Shown: positions 10,561 to 22,390, numbered from the stretch's first letter. The stretch: 64,000 bases of DNA from Brachionus plicatilis (GCA_010279815.1 QEOQ01000614.1:9265-73264); one strand, 5' to 3'. Program-made: numbers and translations. The notes: a model not told the origin generated them from the sequence alone.

Positions 10561-12441
10561 TAAATTACTCAATTTATACTTAAAGCTCATTAATTACAAA
10601 AATCAAGTTTGACGCTTGTTCTATTTTTGTTTTACTTATCTAAATAATTAGGGGAAATTTCCAAGTCTTTCATTTACGTGTAGCTCTTTAGAAAAAATTT
10701 AATTTTTTCAATAGGAAATAATTTAAAAAAAAAATTTATTCGTTGTTCCAAACTTTTTTTATATTTCAAGGTATTTATTCAATTTTTTATTTAATTTATA
10801 AATATAAAAATTTTTATATTTAAAATTTTTATATTTATAAATTAAAAAAACATTATTTATATGAAAACAAAAATATATTGATAAATTTATATCAAATTTA
10901 AAAAATTAGTCACAAAGCCAATGAAGATTGAATTGATTTTATTGTTAATTTATAGCTAGAATGTTGCATTTTTCAGCATTGATCTTTTGATCACAAAAAT
11001 ATTTATCAATCTTGAATAAACTTTCCAAATTTCACCAATGTTGGATTTTGTCATTGGCAGGGTTGTTTAAAAATAACAAGTCTCAAGTCAAGTCCAAGCT
11101 CGGAATTTTTTTTTGAAAAGTCTTAAAATTATTTTGGTCTTAAAATAGAATGATAAAATTTTTAATTTATGCTGAAAAGCACATAAGCCATATTTTTACA
11201 TTATTTTCTTAATTGTTATGGTTAAAACCAATTTAAGAATGAAAATACTTTTCTGGAACTTGAATTTACTTTTTAAATTTTGTTAGTGCTTTATCAACAA
11301 AAAAACCTAAAAACAAAAAGTATGTTTAATGTCAAAATTAGGATAAAAACTAAGATTTCTTATCTATACACGTATCATAGCAATAAAATTTATCAAAATG
11401 TTGCTCAAGATCATAGAATCTTTTTCGATTTTGTTCAAGCTATAAATTAATTTTCTATTAATTGATGTTTTTTTTTATTTTGAATTAAGCCGCTTACATT
11501 CAAATTCGATACTCAAAACATCAATCATGTAATCAATTTTAATTTAACTGCTAAAAAATAATTTATTAAATTTAAGTTATTATAAAATTAATTATGATAT
11601 TCGAAAATCTAGTCGAAAAAAACTCAAAATAAATCAAAGGCAATAAAACATTTGGATATTTTTACACGGGATTAATTAACATCTTTGTGAAGAAGAGAGC
11701 AATACGAAAAGGAAACCGAATTCACTATTAAATTTAACTAATTAAAAATCAGAAATTTAAATAAATAATTTTTCTGTAAAAAAGGGGAAAGAAGATTTTA
11801 AAAATTTTTAAATATATTGCCAAAAAAATTTCAAAAAATTCATTATTTGAGTATATGTCAAAACTGATCAAAGGCGATTAAACATTTGGATATTTTCACA
11901 TGGGATTAATTAATATCTTAGTGAAGAAAAGAGCAATACAAAAAATTTTTTAATTAAAACTTTCAATTTTTCAAAAAAATTTACAAGATTATTGTAAAAA
12001 AAAACTAAGATACTTGAAGCAGAGCTTTTAATATGCTAGTAACAAGACGTTAGATATATATTTTTTTTTTAAAATTGTGAGTAAAGGTAACAAACATGCT
12101 TACATAAATTTGAAGAATTTTTTGTAATGTATTTTATTTTCATAAATATATTAAAAATTTAAAAATTCATAATAATCTACATTATTTATTTTTTATTAAT
12201 ATATTTTGTCTACAATTTTCGATTTATCGATATAAAGCTACAAAAATTAGACTTTGATTGCTAAACTAAGTAAGACTTTTAATTTTTTATTAGGTATTTG
12301 GAATTAGTTCCTTAAATTGAACTAATGTATCATTCTGTAAAGCTTCTAATCGTTTTTCTTCTTCTTATCTTGAGATAAAACTTGCAGTATTTTTAATTCT
12401 TGTTAATCAGTCAAAAGGGAAAGGTATGATTAAGAAATCAT
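10561..12441. other. AT-rich stretch with a 234-bp-spaced direct repeat
   Basis: No gene is visible. Two similar segments, 11635-11711 and 11869-11945, share the order CATTTGGATATTTT, GGGATTAATTAA and GAGCAATAC, and are 234 bp apart. They look like two units of a diverged tandem repeat. Confidence 0.5.
11635..11945. repeat. Diverged tandem repeat, two units
   Basis: Units start at 11635 and 11869 (offset 234). The first about 76 bp of each are clearly related, with scattered substitutions; the rest of each unit is too diverged to align by eye. Confidence 0.6.
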
Positions 12442-14080
12442 TTATATTTTTAAGTCTCGATAAAGCAACAAACGTAAGACCAAGTGACTTTTCTGATTTA
12501 CCAAGATCAATAACTGCTGATTGTGGAGTTTGGTTTCATTAGCGTATTTAGAATAAGCAGAAATTTGGTTAATTGGGATATAGTTTTTTTTGCATGGTTC
12601 ATCGAAAAATTGTGGGCCTATATAATGAACAAACTCAACTATAACAGCCAGTGGTAAATCTCCGATTCTGTAATCTTCTTTTACAATTATTTCTTTAATT
12701 ACACCATTTGCACTTTTCAAAAGGCCTCTGTTAGTCTAAATATTTGACGTGAGAGTGACGTTACACCCAATCGCAAGATAAAGCAAGTTAACCAAACCAT
12801 TTAATTGATCAGAATCAATTTTTTTAACTGATTCAGGAACATTAATTGCTTTACTACAAAAAATTGGCATGTTTAATTCGGTCAATTTTTTGTTATTATG
12901 TTGATCAACTTTTTCATTTTCAAGAGATAATCTTATAGAGCTATTAAAGCGTTCGATGTTAAACGGATTAACTGAATTTTCTAATAGGAGTTCCCAATCT
13001 TCGATAGTGTTTCACCGTTTCTTGTTCTAGGGAGTAAATCAATAAACTTTTCTTGTCTTGTGTCTTTATTTGAATTCTTTTGTCTTTCAACTTTTTCGAG
13101 TTTAACGACGATATTAAAGTTAAGGTAGGCTTTATATCCAGCAAGTGTAAGAGGTTCTTTTCCATTCTTAGAGTATAATGGTGATCCACAAACTGGTAGA
13201 AGCTGCCCAGGATCTCCTAACAAATAAATGAAATAATTCGATTGAAATAATTCGATTTAGTTTATCTGGTGCCATTTCTCGTTGTTCATTTTCAACAGAA
13301 ATTTTAAATAGACTGTGAATGGTTTCAACTTTGATTATAAATGCTGCTTTAGCGGTTAGAGCGCAGCGTTTAAGATAACTATCCAATAGAGTAAAAATTG
13401 TAAAAGATTTACCAGTACCAGCTGTTCCATTTAAAATCATTAATAATTGCTTATTTTCGTTTAGATATTTTTCGATAATATTGAATGCAAATCTTTGCAT
13501 ATTGTTCAAACTTTCTTAAAAAACAATAGGGCATTTGTAATCATCTGAATAATTGAAGATTTTTTTTTGGTCTTCTATCCAATTGGACATTGATTTTAGC
13601 TGAATCTCGTTATAAGTGGTTCTTCTTTGTTTCCAGTCATAGTTTAAATCAGTTAAAGGGGATTCTTCGAAGATTTCTTTGAGAGGTACAAGTTCAGAAA
13701 GTTCAGTAAACTCTGTAGCTTTCATTTCGGGTTCATGAGCTGGGTCATATTCTTCTCTGATATTTTTAAGTTCTTTCAGAAAGTTATTAAAAAAGTTCAA
13801 ACTATGAATAACATTTAGAGGTGCTGTTTTTATGAAGTTTTCGAATCGTTGAATTGCAGTTTCAAAATTACATAATGTTTTAATGTCAGATGAATCCCAA
13901 GCGCTATATTTAATCAATTGATAATAACAAAATTTTCTGTGATTTTCTATGTCGTCAGGATTAAAACGTAATTTTGGTTTTGTAATTATTACAACTTTAT
14001 CCGGGTTATGCCTTTGACAGCAGTTGGACACATTTGAATAGTCATTATCATATTCTTCTTCAGGTATTGTATTGAAATTG
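12442..14080 (-). pseudogene. Broken PIF1-type DNA helicase
   Basis: Minus-strand fragments in different frames make up a superfamily-1 PIF1-like helicase, in order: an N-terminal part (13516-14080); a Walker A block LNGTAGTGKSFTI near 13430; a motif II/III block MLGDPGQLLPV near 13200 followed by GYKAYL; and a C-terminal block IKEIIVKED with DLPLAVIVEF near 12670. Stops and frame changes separate the blocks (one stop lies near 12730), so no intact enzyme is encoded. Such helicases occur as the C-terminal half of Helitron transposons and as multicopy free-standing genes in invertebrates. No Rep/HUH nuclease motif or Helitron terminus was found, so either origin is possible. Confidence 0.65.
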
Positions 14081-14324
14081 ATAGATCAATCAATTAAAAA
14101 ACACAAGCAAAGATAATTTTTAACATTTAATATATTAAAACAATTAAATAATAAGCTCAAGTTTAGTTAATTAGAAAAAAAACTATTAACTTAAGACAAT
14201 TATATTTCAAATTAATTAAATACAATTTTTCCGTTAATTAGAATAAGGCTTGTTATATTTTTTTTATTATCAATAAATTTATTTTTGTATATGTTTTTTG
14301 TTCAATTTGGAGTTTAAGTTAAAA

Positions 14325-14421
14325 TTCCTATCTTCCGAGATAACGATATCTCGGATATTCGCTAATTCCGATAAAATTTAAGAAAATAAGCTTGGCCGGA
14401 TTAACGAGGGTTGACTGTAGT
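14325..14421 (-). mobile_element. Terminus resembling pogo/Tigger-type transposon
   Basis: Read on the minus strand from 14421, the sequence begins TACAGTCAACCCTCGTTAAT and continues through GGAATTAGCGAATATCCGAG. A TA followed by CAGTNNAACCTCG and an adjacent GATATCCGAG-type block is the familiar layout of a pogo/Tigger terminal repeat with a TA target. Only this end was found; the opposite terminus is absent or unrecognisable. It abuts the gypsy RT remnant and probably interrupted it. Confidence 0.35.
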
Positions 14422-15012
14422 ATCTTCGAAAGAAAATTTTTAGATTTTTCAGTTCGCAAACACGGGTAACGCTAAGATATTTTCGCATAATCTTTTATAA
14501 ATCTTGGATATAGACCAAAAAGACCAAAAAATTCCTGTATTTGTTTTAAATTCTCTGGAGATTGACGTTTAACTATTCAGTTAATTTATTCTTGTCCATA
14601 CAAATACCATCCTTGGAAATAATATGCCCCAGAAGTTTTATCTCTTCCATGATAAGTCCTTGAGTACACAGTTACGTCATCAATTAAAACTTTTACAAAA
14701 GGCAGATTGCCTAACAATTGATGCATTAGTTTGATAAAATCAGCTGGTGCGTTTTTGAGACCAAAAGGAAGCCTCAAAAATTCATAATGATTTAGGCTGT
14801 AACCCGTTGATAAAAATTTGCTTTTTCAAATCAGTTAACATTTGGGGTAGTTGGACACACAATTACAAAAATTCGTCTAAAATTGATAATAAACTTCAAT
14901 TTGCCGAAATTAGATGATTCACACAAGCATATGTTAGAACAGTCGTCCGTGTAAAGAGATTTAGGTTTCATGATAGTTAGCTCAAATGGACTGAGCAAAT
15001 AGGCAAGGCTCA
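14422..15012 (-). pseudogene. Decayed gypsy-type reverse transcriptase
   Basis: On the minus strand a frame includes RLPFGLKNAPADF, then LPFVKVLIDDVTVYS, the LIDD being the YxDD catalytic box of Ty3/gypsy reverse transcriptase. Earlier sequence (14831-15012) holds decayed finger-domain residues. After a frame change, LGHIISKDGI and later EFFGLFGLYPRFIKDYA correspond to the RT connection before RNase H. Frame changes and stops make it a pseudogene. It ends at the pogo-like terminus near 14421. It need not belong to the same element as the pol remnant at 860-2045. Confidence 0.65.
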
Positions 15013-15039
15013 ACTCAATAATAAATTCTGTCTAGCGGA

Positions 15040-15470
15040 CAATTTTAAAAGACTCTTCACTGTGTTTGTAAAAACGTATTTGAATACTGTACTGCAGCTT
15101 GGAATCCTTTGCAAAAGAAAGACATTAAAAGGGTGGAAAAGTCCAACGTATAGCTAGCAAACTAATGCCTGGTCTTAATTATCTCTCATGATTAGCAAAA
15201 TTTGGTATCTTTAGGCCTGAAAGTACAAGACAAAGAGGTGATGCAATCGAAATTGTCAGTTAACAAAATATTCTTCACTTAAATCCCTTCGCAGATTCAA
15301 GCCAAGCTCCAAAAATCAATCACTTAAAGATGAATCTACGTAAAAAACCAAACTCAGGAAGCAACTCTGCTTTTCAAAGTCAAGAGACTAAATGAGCTTT
15401 CTGACTTTGTCGCTACTTCAACTTTAATAAATGCATTCAAAGACTAGTTTCACAAATTCAGATTTCAGCA
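15040..15470 (+). pseudogene. LINE 3'-end coding remnant
   Basis: Plus-strand frames show blocks typical of the C-terminus of CR1/Jockey-like LINE ORF2 proteins: KKDIKRVE then, after a one-base shift, KVQRIASKLMPGLNYLS, and RQRGDAIEIV. This C-terminal block follows the reverse transcriptase in such elements. Stops occur between blocks. It lies in the opposite orientation to the adjoining gypsy RT. 5'-truncated copies of this kind are normal for LINEs. Confidence 0.55.
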
Positions 15471-15672
15471 ATTGGTTGCTAATGATACTACTATTGTCGA
15501 ATAACTCATTGGTTATTCTTATTAATCTGATTCACATATCAGACTGTTGTCTCACTTTCATATTCATATTATTTAAATTTAAATTTGGAAAAGTAAATTT
15601 TAAAATTTTTATTATTTAAAATTCAAACATTAAAAACCAAATTTAATATCAAATATATTCTAAAACTATAAA

Positions 15673-15793
15673 TAACGTAATTATCCGAATTTAGTGACAT
15701 TACACTAGAATCTTTTACATATTATAACAGAGTGTCACTAGAATATAGCACTCTTTTTAAAAAATATGTCGCCCAATTCTGATAATTACGTTA
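15673..15793. mobile_element. 121-bp MITE with TA target site
   Basis: Ends are inverted: ACGTAATTATC at the left and its reverse complement at the right, flanked by TA on both sides. The inverted match extends with mismatches to about 28 bp, ending at GTGACAT on the left and its counterpart ATGTCGCC on the right. The interior holds a second imperfect inverted pair (AGTGTCACTAGAAT). Size and TA flanks fit a Tc1/mariner-type non-autonomous element. It lies 40 bp beyond the stop codon of the aminopeptidase gene. Confidence 0.7.
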
Positions 15794-15832
15794 ATTTTAA
15801 TTTACAAATCAAAAGCCGAAAAAAAAAATCAT

Positions 15833-18800
15833 CTAATAGCTGGCATCTAAAAATTGACAAATTTGTTTTTCATGATTTGTTACCCATTTTATATTTGATT
15901 TTATTTGATCTAATGCATATTCTACCGAATTGGTAGCCGCGCCAGCTCCATTCGACAAAATTTTCCCAATTTTTTCCAATGCATCTTTGCTATTTGTTCC
16001 TACAGCCAAACTCTCAATTATTGAACTCATTATAAATGCATCATGAGAATTCCTTGATTAATTTTATTCAAATTTAAAATAGTAATTTAAACAAATTTTT
16101 ACATTTTTAATAGTTGTTCCCAATGTTTGTTCACAAAATCAAAATAAACACTTCTTGAAATGGGCGTCAAAGTAAAATAGGTGTAAATGCGTCGAATGTC
16201 CGACTTACGAATGATAGTCTGATTTTCATCAAGCGTCAATTCCAATAGCCTTTAATTATACTAAATGTTTCAAAATTTTTTAAATAACTTATTTTACATT
16301 TTAAGAATCCAAGTTTCTCTGTTACATGCCAAAGCTTGAAATATTATATTCTGCTCGGCTGGTATTGAGTTGATCGTTCTGTTGAATAAATCCAGCCAAT
16401 TTTTGTTTGTGCCATATTTTATACCAGAGCAATAAACAGCTTCAACCACATGTTTTTCTGGTTGACTTCAGATAGATTTTTTTTAATCATTATTAAATTA
16501 AAACAAAACTATTAATTTGTTCAAAAAGTACCTAGTTCCATTAATGTACTGGTCAAATTTGGTCCTGGCTTTTTTGACAGCGTCTTCAATCTCAAAATAA
16601 GAAGCATATTTGATAACATGATTTCTCAATAGACGCTGCATAAAAGTTCCCTTGTCGTTCCATCCAAGTGTTCTATAAATATCATTTATTTGTCTGGCAC
16701 AATATTTCTGTGATTTAGAAAAAAAAAAAGCATTAAAAATGATTAAAGAATAATTAATTTTGATCTATACTTGAAAAAGACCATAGCATGAACTTGACGA
16801 TAACATGTTATCAAGATAAGTTATTGATTTAAAAAATGATTTCCATGGAACGAATTCTGTCTCTTTGTTTAGATATGAAGATAAATCGAGTGCAAGAGGA
16901 TAATCAATCAAGCCAACTCTGTAATCAAAATTATTAAATTAATTTTAATTTTTTGCTTTTAAATTTAAAACCTTGCCAAAGTAAACGAGTCATATATTAG
17001 AGCTGCACGTTCAGTGGAAGTAAAAAATGAATGATCAATTTTTAATTGTTTGCAGAGATAATAAGTTTCCAATTGTTGATATCATAATTTGTTCTGTAGT
17101 ATCCCATAAAGTCCAAATTTCCAAATATCCATTTGCTTTTACTTGATGGCACAACTATTTCATTATCTGTTAAATTAAGCCAAATGATTTGTTTGTCAGT
17201 TGGATCAGAATCAAATTTATATGTAAATGGTATCACCCATTTGTAGTTTTTTTTTACTTTTGACTGCGATAGCAAAAAATACTCTTGATGAAGTTTGTAA
17301 GTAATAGTCGATTGATTTGTGTTCTCAACTCTAGTCACATGTATTATGGGATATCCTTCTTGTGTTATCCAATTTGTCATTATTTCTGATATGTTGTATT
17401 TGTAGTTTACAGTCTAAAGAATTTTTTTTAATTTTTTTAAATAATAATAAATTGTTGGATAAATTAATATTTGTATTTGGATTAATATTTGTATAATTTA
17501 ACAAATATTTTTGTGAAATTTTTTGTTCAATAAAATATGGCAGAAAGTTTTTATTTTATTCTTTAATTTGAATACAATTAAATAATTCTTAATAACAGAA
17601 ATTTAATATTGAGTAGGATTTATTAAGACAAAAAAGAGAATGATTGTCAAAAAAACCTTGCAAGTGTTTCAATGCTCAAAAAATTTTTAAAGTGTTGATA
17701 TTTTAAATGAAGTCTTAAAAATTCAAGGAATAAACCTCTGGTTTGAACTCTTGTTTCAAAGCCAACACTCTTTTGAAAAAAACGCTTAAGTTAAATGGCA
17801 TGTTAAAATAACATTTTAAATATTCATGATAAATTTGGTGCTAACTTGGAAATATATTAAAATAGATTATTTCGACGGTGAAGACTTGGATAAAAATATA
17901 CAAACAAATTTAGTTCACATTAGATAAAAAATCCAAATATTTTTAAAACTATTTTGATTTTGATTGATTTTTATTTTACTAGCTAATTTTTTTTTTAAAT
18001 AAACCATAGAAATAAAATTTAAATTAGAATTTTCAACAAGACTTTTGATCAAATCAAAACGTCTTTTTTGTCAAGTAATGGCTAGTTCGATTTATCCAAA
18101 CTGTGATCATGTACCTAGCGAATCGAATAGATTTTTTTCAAATCAATCAATAAATTCAATCACTAATACTCGATTTAACTTCAAGAATATTTTCCTTTGG
18201 GCCATTTTGTTTTTTATACTCATTTTTTCGTTATTCAATATCATTCTACTCTATAGACTATTTATAAGTATCTATAGACCAATGGCTATTTTGGTTATTA
18301 TAGTAATTTTGGCCAAATTTCTAAACATAAAGATCTATCCTTTTGATGATTTGTATTCAAGGATGACAAAAAAATAACATAAATACCTCCGTAAAAACTT
18401 GCCATAATTCGTTCATATCACAATTAGAAAACATGTATTTATTAATATGATTCTTGGAATAAAAAATATTAGAAAAAATTATTTTTTTTTTTAAATTTAA
18501 TTACTCTCAAAGACTGGCGAAAAAGATCATCGCCAATAAAACCCCTTAGCATTCGAAGCACACTGAATCCTTTTTCGTAGGATATTTCATCAAAATATTG
18601 CTGCACTTGAGTCGGATCGTCCACGTGAGTTGAGACTGGATGTGAAGTTTCGACTGAATCTTTTTCCATTACATTAAAAATGTCATGAACAACCAATGTT
18701 TCGAGAACGTTAAATTCTGGCTTTATCTTATCCATAGCCAAATACATTAAACTGTTGGCAAAAGCTTCATTCAGCCAAACGTTATCCCACCATTTAAATG

Positions 18801-20422
18801 TGGCCATATTGCCAAACCACTTGAAATAAATAATAACCAAAAAATTTATTTACAAAAGCATAGTTATTTTATTAAATACTGAATGAGATATCTCATGGCA
18901 AATGACCAACACAATAAAATATTCATCTTCAAGCAACGACTTCTCTGGGTCGTATAAAAGAGCAGATTCTCTAAAAAAAAAATTAGATTAATTTCTTCTT
19001 TTTTTAGACTAATTTCTTACCGGTAAAGTACAAGACCCCAGTTTTCCATAGCTCCGGCATTGAAGTCAGGCGCAGCAAAATGATCTTTTTATTTTTTTCC
19101 AATAATTTTATTTAATTCTTTTCTTCAAGCAATTATTACCTGATTTAGAAACAACTTCTTTAATTTGAAAATAATCTTCAAAATAAGCATAAGCTTTGGG
19201 AATAATATCCAAGGCGTACTGGGTATTATTTGCATAATCATCTCTAGCCCATACCCTTATCTATTTCAAAATTAAATTTTTCCAATTTTAAAAATAAATG
19301 TTATTACTTTCAAATTATTGGGACCAATTGTTGATATTGGTTTGAAATCAGAGACTGTAAATGCAAGCAAATAAGTTGACATAATCGGAGTGATATTGAA
19401 TATGGTTCTTGACCATGAATCATCTAGTTTAATTTTCATTATTTCTTCCATGTTAGACAAAGCAGTAAATTCTTTGAGAGATTAAAGATTTGGAAAAAGT
19501 ATTCAGCAAAAATTTGTTCTATTCAATTACCTGAATGGTGTTCAATGCGTATTTGAAATTGAGCTTTTAAACTTGGCTCATCAAACGAAGGAAACACTTT
19601 TCTTGCTTCCAAAGGCTGCAATTGAGACACAATTATTGTTCTTTTTAATTTGTTAAATATAATATCAAAAAAATGTTTTTTTTTTTATTCATTTTATTTA
19701 TATTACTTGGTCACATTATTGGTCACATAAGTACTGTAGTAGATTCCTTTCAAATTATTTGTAATAGTCGAATTGTAATTTTCAAAGACAATCTCATAAT
19801 TTTGATTTTCTAAAAACTTTTGACCATTGTCCAGATGAAAAATAAAATACGAATAGAAAGCATTGTAGGAGACATTTTTAATTTGAAGACTTTGACCAAG
19901 CTGACCATTGTACAACAAATTGTAAATTTTAACACCAGAAAAATCATAGACCAAATTTGGATCCGAATGAACCACCGCAAAAGCAATTGGCCTAAAACAC
20001 TTGAATTTAATTGATGTGGTTCCATTGAAAAATTTATCATCAACATTAATGCGTAAATTTATTTCGTACAGATAAGGCTTTAGACTCGATGGTAGTCGAG
20101 AATCATTCCAGTTCGCGACCAAATACTCATCGTTCAAAATGTCAACTGAAGTTTGAAGCCTAGATTGGGTAGTCTTTGGACATGGTGACTTTTTGCTAGA
20201 CAAAGAAGAATTGATGGCGGCATTTGAATCACATATTTTGTATCGAACGAAACAAAATATTAGACCAATGGCCAGGATGATGCACATAATGGATAGGGCC
20301 AAAATCAAACGGTTTTTGCCAGACTTTTCTGATTCTTTGATTCCAACATCGAGCTCATTGTTGGCCATCTTACCATCGCCCATCAACTTCACTCTAACAG
20401 TTGTATCCAAATTATTAGACAT
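15833..20422 (-). CDS. Membrane aminopeptidase N (M1 family), 14 exons
   Basis: Exons (high to low): 20422-19707, 19640-19531, 19471-19308, 19260-19140, 19084-19021, 18970-18880, 18819-18505, 18452-18387, 17413-16972, 16918-16771, 16707-16532, 16465-16298, 16249-16103, 16052-15833. All introns are GT-AG and phases agree. The product of about 982 residues is a type II ectoenzyme removing N-terminal amino acids: membrane anchor at 38-60, GAMEN at 381-385, zinc site HEISH (417-421) with E440 18 residues later, catalytic Tyr about 503, then a long ERAP1-like C-terminal domain. S422 replaces the usual Gln before WFGN. In exon 9 the frame meets TAA at 17042-17044; one extra base near codon 671 restores the family sequence, and no splice site there explains it, so it is either an assembly error or an inactivating mutation. 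Confidence 0.88.
18078..18377 (+). CDS. Possible nested two-pass membrane protein gene
   Basis: A 99-residue ORF starts at an ATG (18078) and lies wholly inside the 934-bp intron 8 and exon 8 margin of the aminopeptidase gene on the opposite strand, ending 9 bp short of exon 8. Its N-terminal half is polar (cysteine, serine, asparagine); two strongly hydrophobic segments follow at about residues 38-62 and 68-86, with a short charged tail. Composition is unlike the Lys/Phe/Asn-only ORFs found by chance in the AT-rich spacers. This intron is about ten times longer than its neighbours, which would be explained by a nested gene. No family is recognised; a chance ORF remains possible. Confidence 0.4.
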   Translation: MASSIYPNCDHVPSESNRFFSNQSINSITNTRFNFKNIFLWAILFFILIFSLFNIILLYRLFISIYRPMAILVIIVILAKFLNIKIYPFDDLYSRMTKK

Positions 20423-21301
20423 TATTAAACTCTAAAATTTTCATTCAAAAAAAAACTAAATTTTTTTTTTTAAACCTCACAAGTCACCTTAAAACAAAAA
20501 AAAAATTACTTCTAAATTTTCAATTCAGCATTTGATGCATCTTTATTTTCTTAATTAGAAAACTCTTGTTATTTTTCATTTTGATTTAAATTTTATGGAA
20601 ATTTTGATGAATTGATCCTAGTGTTCAATAGAACTTTTCTTTTTTTTGTTGTTTTATTTTTTGATAAATGAAAATTAGATTTTTTTTTAATTAATAGACA
20701 GTCCTGTGTTACAAATAATTTGAAAGCTTTTTTTATTAAACTTTTAGCTAAACTATTTCCACCGTCACAAAAAGAAAGAGACGTTCGACTGACTGAAGGC
20801 AGGATATAGACTAAATATATTAATAATTAATTCCAGGGTATTTTTAAAAGCCTAATTATAAGCCGTAAGAGTCGAAATTATATAATTCCTTTTTTTATTT
20901 AAATTTAATTAATATTTAAAAATAAACGAACATGCCAATCTCTTTTTTTTGTTACATCTATAAAGATTTTTCTTGTAAAAGGTATCAATCAATAACTGAG
21001 ACTGTTTAATCTCGTTGAATTTAGAATAAAAACTCTGCTTTATACCAACTAAAAATGCAGTTAATAAATCATTTAATGGAGCTGCCGGTCGATTGATACG
21101 CTCTCAACACTCAAACACAAACATGTTGGTAATTAAAGGATGTATAATTGATTGGGCCTTTTATCGAGTAAGGAAAAGCTTTTAAAAAAAAAATTAAAAA
21201 AAAATTTGCTTAGAAATAAATTTTATTAAAGCTGAAAATTCGATTTAAAAAAAAAATATTGCGTAATATTCAAGGTTTTTAAACAAAAATGTGCTTTATC
21301 T
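20423..21301. other. Intergenic, promoter side of aminopeptidase gene
   Basis: Shared space between the 5' end of the aminopeptidase gene and the 3' end of centrin-3, both on the minus strand. AT-rich with T runs; no further gene, repeat or RNA was recognised. Confidence 0.5.
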
Positions 21302-22390
21302 TTAATCGTCTTGCATGATGCTTAGAAATTCTTCAAAATTAACTTAAATGATCCATTAAAAAATTGTAATTAAAATATTTCATAATAATTACTCTCTCCA
21401 TCTCCGTCTTTGTCAAATTCGTTTATCATTGCTCTTAATTCATCATCACTTGTTTTTTCACCTAGTTCTCTTAAAAAATTTTAAAAAATTAAACAAAAAA
21501 AAATCCACCTTTTTCATCTTTGATTTACTTGGCTATTTTTCTCAATGTTCTAAAATTTATTTTACCACTCGAGTCCTCGGCAAACAATTTGAACGCCTTG
21601 CGAAAGTCATCTTGCGGATCTCTGTCCAAAATCATATTTTTTGCTTTAATTAAATAATTTTGTTTTAAATTCGCTTGACAATGACATTAAATTTTGCTTA
21701 CAAATTTCATTAAAATCTTCTAGTGTTACCTTGCCAGTGTTATCTATATCATAGTCTGACATTAAACGTTGAATATCTGCTTTTTTTAAATCAAAGCCCA
21801 GTGCACGAAGAGCAACCTTAGACAAAATGTCAATACTATCTTTTTTTTAATAGAAAGTTTTTTTATCTTTTTAGCAGTTGATTTTTTAAATTTAAAGATC
21901 AATTTTTGTTTTTTTTTTATTTGGAAAATGCAAATTATTTTTTGTTTTTGTGGTCTTGAAGAAAAAAAAAATTTACTAGAAAATTTTAATTAGCGTAAAA
22001 CGGGAACAAAATGGGAAAGATTGAATAAATCAGCAAAAATCAATTTGAATAAATGTGCTGACAGCTTTGCTGATTTTGTAATAAAAAAGAAAGTTTGCCT
22101 AAAAACCAGATTATAAATCAACAAGGTATTTTTTTTAAATCAACAGAAAATTTATAACCAAAATCTATGAATTAAAAATCAGTTAATAAACGATTGAATT
22201 GGTAAATTTAAATTTACATTTAAGTCTATATTACCTTTAGTTCGTGATAGTCAATTTTTTCATCATTGTCTGTGTCGAATAATTTGAACGCTTCGTAAAT
22301 TTCTTGTCTTTCCAAATCGGTGAGGTCGCGTTTTTTCTTTTTTTTTATCTTGTCGAAGTCAATAAGAGCAAAGTCGGGACGTCGGTTCAT
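21302..22390 (-). CDS. CETN3: Centrin-3
   Basis: Exons (high to low): 22390-22235, 21816-21702, 21643-21529, 21469-21393, 21342-21302; all introns are GT-AG with matching phases, giving 167 residues. The sequence follows centrin-3 rather than centrin-1/2: LFDTDNDEKIDYHELK, ALRALGFDLKKADI, ILDRDP and ELRAMINEFDKDGDGEINFE. Centrins are calcium-binding EF-hand proteins of centrioles and basal bodies, and of the Sac3/TREX-2 mRNA export complex. EF1 (39-50) and EF4 (148-159) keep good calcium ligands; EF2 (75-86) is partly conserved; EF3 (112-123) has Ala at the first and Thr at the last position and probably does not bind calcium. The start was set at the first ATG after an in-frame non-ATG stretch; MNRRPDF gives the usual family length. 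Confidence 0.92.
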
